DNA of 64,000 nt, from positions 1,021,193 to 1,085,192 of the forward strand of contig BCHX01000005.1 in the NCBI GenBank assembly GCA_001599755.1, read 5' to 3'. This document shows, piece by piece, positions 32,835 through 43,280 of the stretch. The position numbers and the translations under genes were made by a program. This stretch comes from Gliomastix tumulicola. Its lineage: Eukaryota; Ascomycota; Sordariomycetes; Hypocreales; Bionectriaceae. Under the pieces are notes generated by a model. It was given only the letters and a program-made list of their open reading frames with translations. It ran no database searches and was not told the DNA's origin. How positions within the stretch are numbered: the stretch's first letter is position 1; every line of letters starts with the position of its first letter.

Positions 32835-35620
32835 ATGGCAGCAATGGACCATCAAGCTCCCATCCCCTCTGTCGAGCAGGACGACAGTGACTTCCCCTGG
32901 GACTTCGATCTTAGCGAGGGTGAAATCGCCGACATCGACGAGCCCCCCACTCGACGGCCTGGCAGTCTTCTTGAGCGGTATGTCGACACGAGGCTCACCT
33001 CTGCCCCGTCCCTGGAGCAGTCGACCTATCGCCGTGTAGTCTGGCATAACCGTGAGTCTTCCACCATCAAAGTGTATCAATTGTCTGGTAGATCCTACGA
33101 GCTGACGAAAATTAGAAGCAGCAGGGGCCGGACAGCCAACAGACGACGTGGTTTCAAATGTTCACCCATCAGGACAAGGTAAGCCTGCTCACGAAACTGA
33201 AAGGTATCCATCACCACTCTATCAAAACGTTACTCACACTGGTCGCATACACAGAAGCAAACAACAACCCATCCTTGCCACTGACGCAGGATATGACTAC
33301 GTCTGATGCCTGTCCGACCAGAGACGAGGCACTGGAGGCCATCCGTGGCCTCTGGCCTACTGTCCGATTCTGCGACTACGTCAATGGCGGCAGCGACCGC
33401 CATGTCATGATACGCCTTTTCCAAGAGGCCGGCCTGCCCATCGAGCAGCAGCCAACACGCTCGCCTTCGTCGGCGGACATGTCGCTTGACGAGATCAGCG
33501 ACGAGCCCTCCCCTCCAGGAGGGCATGACCCTCTAGTCAAGTCGCTTCTAGCAAGTCCATCTTTCCGGGACAAGATTGCGAACTTCAATCCCCGGGGCGG
33601 TATGGATAGACTTCTTGATCCAGAGACGCTTCAGAAAGAGCTTGACCAGCTCAAGGCCAGCTTGGGGGGTCCTCTCCCCGTTCGGGCTCCTGGCCCGGTT
33701 CGAGCTCCTAGCCCAGTTCGGGCTCCTCGCCTAGTTCGAGCTCCTACCCCCTTTTACCCTCCTCCTACAGAAGAACGGAAGGATCGAATTGCGCGCAATC
33801 TCGAGAAGCAGAGAGCCGATAAAAAGGCAGCAGCAGCTGCTGCTGCTGCTCCTGCCGCGCCTGCATTTATCACTGACGATATTACTCGGGACCCAACGTC
33901 CCCGCCCTCGTCGGAGGCTGCAGCATCCGAATCGAAATCTAACAAGTCGAACCTCTTGCGGCAAAAGATAGACGCTCTGCGCAACGCTCAGAAACCCGCA
34001 GCCCCCAAGCCGCTGACACCTGCTACGGCAGCACCCTGGGCCAGAACCTCAGTCACCCCTTTGATGGCCTCTGCGGCACTCCCATCAGCTCGAAAGCGGC
34101 CTGCACCGTTTGAGCTGGGGCCTGGAGCTCGCCCAGCTAGACGAAGCTCTTTTAACCCCCCCCCGCCACTGACTGATTTAAGTAAACCATCTTCGAAGGT
34201 CCNNNNNNNNNNNNNNNNNNNNNNNNNNNNNNNNNNNNNNNNNNNNNNNNNNNNNNNNNNNNNNNNNNNNNNNNNNNNNNNNNNNNNNNNNNNNNNNNNN
34301 NNNNNNNNNNNNNNNNNNNNNNNNNNNNNNNNNNNNNNNNNNNNNNNNNNNNNNNNNNNNNNNNNNNNNNNNNNNNNNNNNNNNNNNNNNNNNNNNNNNN
34401 NNNNNNNNNNNNNNNNNNNNNNNNNNNNNNNNNNNNNNNNNNNNNNNNNNNNNNNNNNNNNNNNNNNNNNNNNNNNNNNNNNNNNNNNNNNNNNNNNNNN
34501 NNNNNNNNNNNNNNNNNNNNNNNNNNNNNNNNNNNNNNNNNNNNNNNNNNNNNNNNNNNNNNNNNNNNNNNNNNNNNNNNNNNNNNNNNNNNNNNNNNNN
34601 NTTGCCCCACGAGACACTGAGAAACCTGAGATGGGTCTGGATTCCCCTGAAGTACAGGCCGCATCGGCAGCTCGACCTCGCTCGACTTTCCCTATTCCAA
34701 AGTCGCGTGTTGCCCCACGAGACACTGGGACGGTCTCGCGGTTCTTTTCCAACCCTATCCGCGGACCTGACGCTGTGGCACCCAAACCGGCGTCTAACAA
34801 AACAGGCCCTCGCGAGGACCCTGGAAGGGCTTGGAACTCCGGCTTGGAGTTGCTGAGAACGCAAGACGAGCTCGAAGAGCAGAAGGCCCGGCTGAAGGGG
34901 CTGAACTCGCAAGTGGCAAGGACAGAGAACGAAATCGAAAGCCTTCGCGAGAGGCAAAGCGATCTTATAGACTTGCTTATTTTCGGGCCTACACGATGCA
35001 GAGAAGTAGACACCAGCTCCTAACGCGGACTCATGAAGTAAGAATGGACCCTAACGAACCACGCACAGAAACGCAGTTGGGTCCCGACCGCCAAGCCAAA
35101 GCAGCAAGCCGACCACGATTTCGTCCCGTATAAGTCGCCTCTGCAGTACTTTCGTGACTACCGATTCCACCCGCAGTACAAAGAATCCGTACCAGGAGGG
35201 CTACGCTCGTTGACGTACAGCAACAAGATTGATGTGACGCAGGAGCTATGCCTGGACCAGCTGCGGGGAGACTACTGCCCAAGGGGTGCCCAGTGCAACT
35301 ACCAGCATTTTGAGACGGTGGTAATGCCTGGTATGTCTTATTAGATGTGTTCCCTACCGCTGTCCTCTTCGCATTCTCAGCCCCTAATGAATCTGCGTTG
35401 AGATACTGACCACGCGATCCTCGCGGCAGACGACGAGATACTGGCCCAGCTAGGGGCCTATGCAGGGAGCCGACAGGCCGAGTTCACCAAAGGACTCAAG
35501 GCACTCCTCAAAAACTTCCACGACACCAAGGTCAAGGACTTCAAGACAATCAGCCAGGGCATCATCGACTACCGGGCCCGGTTCTTCGGCGACAAGACTA
35601 AGATTCTGTCGCTGGGATAG
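32835..35620 (+). CDS. CCCH zinc-finger protein, Red1/ZFC3H1-like (contains assembly gap)
   Basis: The inferred exons are 32835-33051, 33116-33178, 33255-35005, 35069-35330 and 35430-35620, about 827 aa if the 399 N (34203-34601) reflect true length. Most of the chain is disordered and Pro/Ser/Ala-rich, with [PR]VRAP repeats (33670-33760) and AAAAAA runs. A coiled coil (LEEQKARLKGLNSQVARTEN) follows. The C-terminal domain holds a CCCH finger, LCLDQLRGDYCPRGAQCNYQH (C-x8-C-x5-C-x3-H), then EILAQLGAYAGSRQAEFTKG. A long disordered head plus this finger matches the zf-C3H1 class that includes fission-yeast Red1, a nuclear exosome (MTREC) adaptor. Intron 4 (35006-35068) has a weak GTAGAC donor but a good CTAAC branch site; without it the finger is out of reach behind two stops. 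The alternative start is 32844. Confidence 0.65.
34203..34601. other. Assembly gap (399 N) inside a probable repeat
   Basis: The gap is bounded on the right by GCCCCACGAGACACTG, which recurs 106 bp later at about 34711. Both copies translate as VAPRDT or APRDT. The gap therefore probably covers a collapsed tandem repeat of about 36 codons per unit. Confidence 0.75.
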
Positions 35621-36741
35621 AATATCGGAGTATTATCAGAGCGAGCGAGCGAGCGAGTGAGCGAGAGAGGCTAGTAATGATCCGGATGGATTCGTTTTGG
35701 CAGCCTACGACGGAACATGAGAGACACGTAAAAAAAAAAAAAAAGCAGAAGGACAAAAAAAGAAGGAAAATTAAGAAACCAAAAAAAAAAAGAAAGAAAA
35801 AAAGATAAGTATTTTTCAGGTAGATTTAGCCTACAGAAAATCAAAAAAATCACAAAAAAAGAAAAAGAGAAACAATTGAGTGCCATGTGACAAACCAACA
35901 AACAATCCATCATGTACCGAGATTTGCTCTCTCTTTCATCAGATGGCCAACCCAACTTGCCTGGTCCCCGCATCACCAGGGGCTCGGCAGCCAATCCGCT
36001 CGCCCACTTCCACCTCGTGTAGACGCTAGGAGGGAGGGTGGTGGGCAGGGTGACATCTCTAGAGCGCCGCAGGTTATCTCGAACTTGAGGCCTGTCACTT
36101 TTTTTTTTTCCACTCCAGTAGAGGCCCTGGAACCGTGGGCGTGGGCGTGAGCGTGGGCGTGAGCGTGGGCGTGAGCGTGGGCGTGGGCGTGGGCCAGTGT
36201 CTGATGCCATACCCGCCGTTGAGGGAAGGGGGGGGAGATGATGCGGTGTCGAGGCGACCCTAGTCGGGGTGTTCATCTTAACACCCCAGTCATCAGCAGG
36301 CCACGAGACTGGGTGGCGTTGAAGGCGGCTGATGGATGGGGGTGGTTTGGGGAATTTAGAAGAGCCGGACGAGGAGGATGGAGTGAGGAGGAGCAGGAGG
36401 AGGAGGAGGTCATTAGATGAAATGAATAAATAAATACACGGCTGTCACCTCTCGTGAGAAGACTACTCCCGACTGTTTCCTTCTCTTTCTGTTTGTCTGT
36501 TCTGCTCAAGGCAGTCAATGTCCCTGTTATCGACAAAGTAATAAAGGGTAAACCAAAGAGGATAGATATCATCACTGCCTACTACTTACTGCCTTCGTTG
36601 GTCATGTCTCCCTCCTACCCTTATTACTCGTGCACCGTGTTCCGCTACAACAGGAGCCGTCTGGTGCCGGCGCTGGCCATCCTCGTCTTCGTCTTCCTCT
36701 CTTTGCATATGTACACACTCGGTCTCTACTTCAACCGCCGT
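35621..36741. other. Intergenic between convergent Red1-like and lipase genes
   Basis: No gene is supported. It holds a (GAGC)n run (35640-35665), a strongly A-rich block (about 35730-35875), and a GCGTGGGCGTGA minisatellite at about 36135-36193. Confidence 0.65.
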
Positions 36742-39068
36742 CTATTCCTTCCGCTTCTTGCCCGACTTGCCGCCGCCCCAAGCTGAGGAGGAGGCGAGCT
36801 TACCGCTGGTAGTGGCGTTGGCCGCCGAATGCGAGGCAGGCGAGGCAGGCGAGGCATGAGGGGCGCCGCTGGCAACGCCGCTGGCCGCGCCGCTACGCGT
36901 GACGATGCTGCCGGCCGCCGTCTTGCCGCTGCTGCCCACGAGGCTGATACCCCGTCCGTCGCGCATGCTGTCGAAGCTCAGGACGCTGGACGAGCTTCCC
37001 CGCCGGACGCCCATGCCCTTGAGCTTTCCTGCTGAGTTTACTGGTGAGTCCTTGAGGTCCTGGTGGAGGAGAGAGGAGGAGGAGAAGCCGACGGCGGGCC
37101 GTCCTTCCGGGTTCGGTGGTGACGTCAATCCAGGGGGGGCGGGAAGGCCGATGGGAGAGGAAGGAGATTCTTGAAGTCTGACCTTTTTGATGGGTTTAGG
37201 GCTCTCGCTCTCCGTCGCCCGGTGCTGGTTGACGACGCTGTGCCCGATGTGCCCGATGTGGCCGCCGCCACCGTTCCTCGATACAACGCCCGTGTAGTAG
37301 GGCACTGCAATGGTCGACGTGTCGCTCTCCGACTCTCGTCCGGGGTGTCCTGGCGGGTAGCCCGACCCCTCGAGGCTCTCCTGGCGGATGGAGAAGTACC
37401 GGTCGTACTCCTCCTTGGTGTGCTCGGCGTCGGTGAAGCTGTCGAGGGCGTCGAAGACGTGCTGGAAGACCTGCGCGTCGACGTCGCGCGCCCAGAGGAA
37501 GTCGAGGTGCTCGTAGTGCGGGATCTCGGTCGCGACCGTCTGCGGCGGGAGCTCCCGGAGCATGGCCTTGATGTCGACGAGCGAGTCGCTGCCGCCGTAG
37601 ACGAGCACGACGGGCGTGCGGATGTTGCGCGTCGGGTACTTGGCCACCTTGGAGTACTTGTTGGTCGTGCTCACGCTCATGGGCTGGTGCACGTCGTCGT
37701 CGTACATCTGGAAGGACCGGTTGCGGATGATCTGGAACCAGTGGACGACCGACTTGGTGCTGGTGAAGGAGTACAGGTGCGGGTAGGCCGCCAGCTTCTG
37801 GCTCGCCGAGATGTTCTGCGTGCGCCAGTTGAAGAGGAAGGACAGGCCCATGTCGATGAGGCGGCTGAAGAGAGGCGGGTAGAGCAGCGTCTCCCACATG
37901 GTGGCCGAGCTGAGGATCGAGCGTCTGCCGAACAGGAGGAACAGAACCTGGGGGGACGCCTTGACAAGCGAGTCCACGACTCCGTTAGATAGGCCGGCCG
38001 GAGCCATGGCCGGCGCGAGGGCAATGAAGACATTGACCTGGTTGTTCAGCTTCGGATGGATGGCCAGGGTCGCAAACGCCTGCGCCGTCCCCTGGGAGAA
38101 GCCGATGTAGGACAAGCTCTCCTGCTGCGTCGTGTCGAGGATGTATGCTATACTATCCGGGATATCGTGGAAGGCGAACTCGTCCATGGAGAAGTCCCAG
38201 AAGTTGAGGGACGTCGGGGAGCAGTGGATGGACTTTTTCGAATACTTGTTGCCGCGGTTGTTGCCGAGCTGCATGCTTGTTAGCAAGCTATAATCGTAAT
38301 GTCTAGATAGACAGGGGGCAGGGGGATGTTGAATGTTACGAACCCAGACGTCGAAACCGCGCTCTACCAGCTCAAAGGGCAGACACCGCTGCTCGTCGGT
38401 GAGGCAGACCCAAACCTCCGAGTTCATGAGCAGGCCATGGTGCATGTAGACGACGCGCTTCTTGATGCTCGTCGGCCCGTTGTTGACCTTCTGCCCCTCC
38501 TCGCCCCTGCGCCACTGCAGTCGGTGGACGCCGAGGAGGAAGCCATCCTTGGTCTGCACAATGTGTTCTTCGGCCTCGTATCCCCAGATCTGGCAGAGTT
38601 CGACGAAATCAGCGGCGTCCCTCACAGAGGTCGAGATAGCTGTGTCAAAGAGGTCAGCCGGTGTTCCGCGCAAGTGCTGGAGCGGTGGGAAAGGGGGTTC
38701 GGACATTTCTTTCTGTTCTCGGCCGATTGCTGTGCGGGAGAGGATAGCTTGTGGAACAGGCGACGCGACGCTCGGTAGAATAGCTGGACGATGTACGGAG
38801 CTGCGCTCAAGTCAGCGCACTGGACATAGCGAGCGCCGGGGATGGGTATCGGTGCGTACGCAAGGCGAGCGTAAGAAGTCGGATGATGGCCTCGAGACCG
38901 ACAAGTACAAACGATCCCACAAGAGCAATGTACTCAGTGCTGCCGAACGTCGGGTTAGCTCTTGTTCCTCCACAGACTGTCTCAGACTGACAGAGCAGCA
39001 GTGTCGCAAAGGATGTAGCAGGGGGGGGGAACATACGGATGCAGTCTCCCGAGGAATGGAACAGGCAT
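36742..39068 (-). CDS. TGL1-type steryl ester / triacylglycerol lipase with N-terminal membrane anchor
   Basis: Five exons in minus order (39068-39037, 38939-38860, 38800-38705, 38639-38344, 38268-36742) give 676 aa. It starts MPVPFLGRLHPTEYIALVGS, so a membrane segment spans about residues 13-35. The lipase N-terminal domain (YEAEEHIVQTKDGFLLGVHR) and an alpha/beta-hydrolase core follow. The core has nucleophile elbow GFSQG (Ser226), Asp in VYGGSDSLVD and His in HYEHLDFLWA. The last ~190 residues are disordered and rich in Ser, Gly and Ala. Family members hydrolyse sterol esters on lipid droplets. Starting at the apparent ATG at 38706 would lose the anchor: that ATG overlaps the exon-3/intron-3 junction. 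Intron 3 has an atypical GTCCGA donor. Intron 4 (38343-38269) is 75 nt with no stop. It is divergent from PET191. Confidence 0.85.
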
Positions 39069-39755
39069 TGTGCTGCGAACGCGGTAGAGTACTCGTATAG
39101 AGAATGCTACATGGAAGAAGGCGAGGAATCGCTGGAAGACCCCATGGCCTGCGCGGGTTTGTCGAAGGTGGTGTGGTGGTGGGATGGGCGGGAGATGCTG
39201 GAGGGAGGTAGATTTTTGGCCCGAGACAGCGAGAGACAAGGTTACCTACGGGAAGCTCTGGGGGTGATGTCACATGTCAAATGACGAGGATTTCAGTGGC
39301 ACGTAGGTTGGGGGCTGGTAAAGCATATCGAGGGGTACCTGCTCCTAGGGTTCACGGGGTCCAGTTCCAAAGTCCTTTTTGTTAGTGCACAAGATCCTTG
39401 CTCGTTGGTGGCTTCAGCGCCACAAACGGTCCTCAATGTCGGCTCTGCGTGCGAGTCTTTGAACCAGCGAACTTGAGGGAAGGGAAGGGAAGGGAAAGGA
39501 ATGCAAAGAAGAAGGCAAGCACAAGGTGCGAATCAACTCGAGTTCGTCTGATCTCTCTTTGTAGAAGCGTCAACAGCTCTGAGTCTCAGTGATCGACCTT
39601 GCTTGGGCTACTAAGGTAGTACCTACGTTAGCGCCACGCTTTGTCACGCCACGCCCTGCTCCAGTTCTGCACTGACCAGCCGCAAAGTCAACATCGAATT
39701 CACCATCCCTCCAACCTCCCCAACAACCTCCAGCTCCAGGGCAAGCTCTTTCACG
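39069..39755. other. Divergent promoter region, lipase and PET191
   Basis: It serves both flanking genes. An AGGGA-type purine run lies at 39477-39500 and a C/A-rich leader precedes the PET191 ATG at 39756. No gene is seen. Confidence 0.6.
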
Positions 39756-40242
39756 ATGCCGAGCTCGTGTTCAGAACTGCGTACGTGCTCCGAAAGCCTC
39801 CATATGCTTCAATGGCCCCCTTGAAGAGCCTCAGAACTAACACAGGTGCCCAACAGGCGAGGCTCTCGCGCAGTGCCTCCAGGAATCCGACTGCGTCATG
39901 GTACACCGAAACTCGGCCGCCGACTGCCTCCGCGAACCCCTCGTCGACACGCTGCCCCTCCAGTGCCGCCAGCTGAAGAAGGGCTTCGGCGAGTGCAAGC
40001 GCGGCATGGTCGACATGCGCAAGCGCTTCCGCGGCAACATGCCCGTCGCCTACCGCACGCTCGAGGGCGCCGACAGCTCGGGTAAGGGGTACCAGCTGTA
40101 CGCGGGGAAGCCGGCCTTCTCGGGCGCCGTCAAGGAGACGAGCGGGAACGAGCCGATACCGCGGGACTGGCGGGAGATCGAGAACGAGAAGTACAGGGCG
40201 GAGCTCGCGGCCGAGGCGGCGAAGAAGCAGGAGAGCAGGTGA
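39756..40242 (+). CDS. pet191: PET191-like twin Cx9C mitochondrial protein (cytochrome c oxidase assembly)
   Basis: Exons 39756-39780 and 39857-40242 give 136 aa beginning MPSSCSELREALAQCLQESD. The Cys pattern is C-x9-C, C-x10-C and C-x9-C, the twin CX9C layout of intermembrane-space proteins imported through Mia40. LREPLVDTLPLQCRQLKKGF, CKRGMVDMRKRFRGN and GYQLYAGKPAF are hallmark PET191 sequences. The protein is needed for complex IV assembly. The 25-nt first exon is easy to miss. A nearby CACAG acceptor (39841-39845) would leave seven extra bases and break the frame, so CAACAG at 39851-39856 is the right one. The C-terminus is charged and helical. Confidence 0.95.
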
Positions 40243-41515
40243 ACTTGCCCCCACGACGAGGAAACTGTACGACTAGGAGAGAGAGAGAGAGAGAGAGAGA
40301 GTGCGGCGTTGGGGTGTTTACGATTACAACGGCATGGCTCTGGGATACAGATCAAGAGAGATGGGAGGAGGACAAGGAGGACTGCTCGCACTGCCAGTTC
40401 ACTGGCATTCTCGGCTTGTGTGACACTTCTAAGGTTGTCCTCCGTGTATCGATAGTGTCAATTGTACGATTGGGCCACAGCTTGGCTTCTATTGCGTCCA
40501 GTGGCAGCAACTTGTCCGGCTTTGTCCCTGCGCGTGCCCGTAGACACTCCTAAGAAGCCGCGGCAAATCCAGCCCCTGAACCAGCAACACTCTCGCCGTC
40601 GGCGGGCTAATCGGTGCCCAACACGTTCTAAGCTCACCACCATATCCATCGTTCACCTTACAGTGATCTCTGAGTCCGGGGATAAGAACATCGTCTCCCT
40701 GTTCATCGAGTTCACTGAGGAGAGCCCCGTCGGATACGCGTCGGATGTGTCCGAGGTCTTCAAGGCAGCCTTCCAATCCGGCCGCTCCCGAGATCGAGTA
40801 TGTGGTCCGTGATGGTCTCCTCGTCATGACAGGCAGGGCTGCGAGGGAGAAGGACCAAGACGAGCAGCTCATGTCTCTTCTTTCCCCGAATCTCTTTACT
40901 AAGCCGTGGCTCCCTGAACCAGCCCTGACGCTCACCGTTGGCAACCCCGGTCTCCTTGGGACACACTTCGATAACGGACCACGGACGATTAACACGGTAC
41001 AATACGGCCCCATGCTCTACTAGGACCTTTCACGGCGGCAAACGGAGACGGGAAAAGTGATAAGGCAAACTACACGCGCCTATGCCTCGGTGATTCGATA
41101 CTGCTTACTGGCTGTCCTGCAGCACCTGTCTGCCGCGGGGGCTCCTGGACGTCATCCTCAAACGCTCGACAGCCGTAGTTTGGCGCTTACAGCGTTGCAA
41201 TTCGAGTAGTCATTGAATTAAACACCTGTTCAAGACAAACACTTCTGGTAACAGCAGCGGACCAATATCGTGTCTTTGATTCGCACAGTGACAAGACCGG
41301 GCTTGCCACCCCATTACAGGGACGTACGAAGCCAGCTACCGCCAAAAATCCCTTTCTACAAGACTCAGACAGTTTCATCCGCATATGTACATATTCATTC
41401 ATGATATAGACACCTCGGGTAAGGTATGTAAGTAAGTATGTATAAGAATGGCCAGTTGCCCGCTGCCCGCTGCCCAATGACGGCACCCTTCCACCGCGTT
41501 CCTACCCCTAAATCT
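40243..41515. other. Spacer between PET191 and AA9 gene, holding a PKS relic
   Basis: A (GA)n run lies at about 40277-40301. Apart from the polyketide-synthase relic (40660-41023) I see no coding sequence. The AA9 gene's 3' region occupies the right end. Confidence 0.55.
40660..41023 (+). pseudogene. Relic of a highly reducing polyketide synthase (region preceding the ER domain)
   Basis: Two adjacent frames carry matching pieces. Frame 1 reads VISESGDKNIVSLFIEFTEE then YASDVSEVFKAAFQ. From about 40776 frame 2 reads NPAAPEIEYVVRDGLLVMTG, then LFTKPWLPEPALTLTVGNPG and LLGTHFDNGP, ending at a TAG (41021-41023). The order 'KNIVSLFIEF / SEVFKAAF / EIEYVVRDG / PWL..PALTLTVGNPGLL' is the linker that leads into the enoylreductase domain of fungal HR-PKSs. 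Only about 120 codons remain, with a +1 frameshift and no flanking PKS domains. This is a dead fragment. Recognition is by pattern, without a database search. Confidence 0.55.
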
Positions 41516-42262
41516 CTAACCAGTCCAGAGCTTGGGTCCAGGGATGATGTACTCGGTGATGGTGGTGTAGGGGTTGATGAGGACACCCGGGTCGTTCTGC
41601 TTGTACAGGTTGATACCCAGCGTGCCGGCAGGGAGCTGGGTGGTGCCCGAGCCCGTGACAGCAATGTTGATGCACTGCGGGTAGGCCTGGGCGCCGTTGG
41701 CCGAGCCGGCACCGTGGAGAGCGATGGTCTCGTGGCGGAAGACGTAGTTGCCAGGCGCGAGGCTCGCAGGGACGTGCGTGGTCCACGTGTTGTTGGCGTC
41801 GATCATGTCCTGGGCGGCCCAGACCTGCGTGTCGTAGTCGATGCCGGCCTCGTCGATCTTGACCCACGAGAGGGACGCCTTGTCGACCGTCGAGCAGTCG
41901 CCGTTGCACGGGGCGATGTACGTGAGCATGGGGCCGAGGCCGTGCGGCCACTCAGTCCACTGGAACTCGACAGTGCCGCCGGCCGCGACTGACGCCGTCA
42001 CGGCGCCGGGCTCCGAGGCCTTGTGGCAGTTGATGTCGACGGTGCCGAAGGCGGCCGGCTCGACGAAGCCGTTGTCGAGGTTCTCGGCGTACCAGCCTGC
42101 GACGTCCGGGAAGGAGCCCGTGTTGACCTTCTGGTAGTAGTAGTCGAGGAGGAAGCCCTGGTTCCAGGTGCCGTCGGTGACGAAGCCCGAGACGATGCCG
42201 TGGGCAGCCGCCGATCCGGCAAACGCGCCGAGGGCGGCGAGGGTGGACGATCGGGAGATCAT
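41516..42262 (-). CDS. AA9 lytic polysaccharide monooxygenase
   Basis: A single exon encodes 248 aa. Residues 1-20 are a signal peptide ending SAAA, so His21 becomes the mature N-terminus (HGIVSGFVTDG), the first half of the copper histidine brace. The second brace His is His107 in EWPHGLGPMLTY. HGAGSANGAQAYPQCINIAV contains the conserved second-sphere His/Gln and Tyr region, and Cys79, 119, 123 and 197 can form the two usual disulfides. The C-terminus is LWTG, with no CBM1 or linker. AA9 enzymes are secreted and oxidatively cleave cellulose or related glucans. The mature length of about 228 residues is normal. Cleavage regioselectivity cannot be read from sequence. Confidence 0.95.
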   Translation of the reverse strand: MISRSSTLAALGAFAGSAAAHGIVSGFVTDGTWNQGFLLDYYYQKVNTGSFPDVAGWYAENLDNGFVEPAAFGTVDINCHKASEPGAVTASVAAGGTVEFQWTEWPHGLGPMLTYIAPCNGDCSTVDKASLSWVKIDEAGIDYDTQVWAAQDMIDANNTWTTHVPASLAPGNYVFRHETIALHGAGSANGAQAYPQCINIAVTGSGTTQLPAGTLGINLYKQNDPGVLINPYTTITEYIIPGPKLWTG

Positions 42263-43280
42263 AGCGATGGGAGGTAGTTCGTATAAGAGGAGGAGGATCT
42301 GCTTGAGAGGAATGAGAAGATATGAGTGAGTGAGTGGCTGAGTGAGTTTGCGTCTGTTTCTGTTTCTGTCGAGGCCATCCGTGGTATTTGTATCCCTTTG
42401 CCCATCCTCCTTTCTCCTTTTCCGTCCTTCCTTTTTTCCCTCTTTCCCCTCCTTCTCGTCATCCTCCGCCTGCTTTTGCCCGAGGGGCCGATAGGAAAAG
42501 TTTCACGAGCCTGGTCTCATGTTTCCAAAACCCCGGAGCGAGACGATCCGCGGTCCCGGACGGTGCGGTGGGCGGACGCACCCCTGGGCTTTCCTCCGTG
42601 CCTAAATGAAACGGATGACGTCTCTGCGGCGTGCTCGCGTCTTTAAAGGGAAATGATCGTCGAGAAGGCGTCGGGTGTCTCCTTGGTCTTGTCCGCAAGC
42701 GCCGCGATGCGGCTGGCTTGGAGGTTGCCAGCTGGAGGAGTCAGCCATGCAGCCGGAGGCACGCTGTATCGGGATCCTGGGGGGTGGCTCAGCAATTGGT
42801 GGAGGAATAGCAGTCTATCTGCGACGGAGGTCACTTATGGTCTGACAATTTCCACGTTGTTCTTCCGGGGAAATGCTTAGGTCTTGGATTGTGATGGCTG
42901 AACACTCATAGTGTGGTCGTGAAGTCAGTTTCACATTCAGGCGAGTCCTCACATGCAAGATGATCCACGCAGTGCTAGACAGGGCACGGAAAGAAAGAAA
43001 ATTAGGGAAACAGCTCCATGGTTGCAACTGCTAGCATCTTAAGGAGTCGCGGTTTTGATTCTTTCTGTTTTAGAGGAAAGAGTTGCCAAATCGCCGGGCA
43101 GGCTAGACATCCCTGTAGGGTAAGTTGCTGCAACTCGTCGTTGCCTTAGGCACCACCCTCGGCTCTCAAAGCCTTTCATTGTCACTCATGCGTATCAACC
43201 TTAGCTGCAGCTCACTCAATGTCGCCATGGAAATGGTCCGTCTCAGCGAGTAACGCCTCCATGGCTAAGTATCTGTCTTA
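42263..43280. other. Intergenic, AA9 promoter side and NLR 3' side
   Basis: 42263-42480 is C/T-rich on the plus strand (purine-rich in the AA9 sense) and is probably the AA9 leader. The rest shows no coding sequence. Confidence 0.5.

Noticed and set aside
37171..37992. Plus-strand 273-codon frame opposite the lipase
   Set aside because: Composition is an Arg/Val/Asp/Glu mirror of the lipase codons, with no domain.
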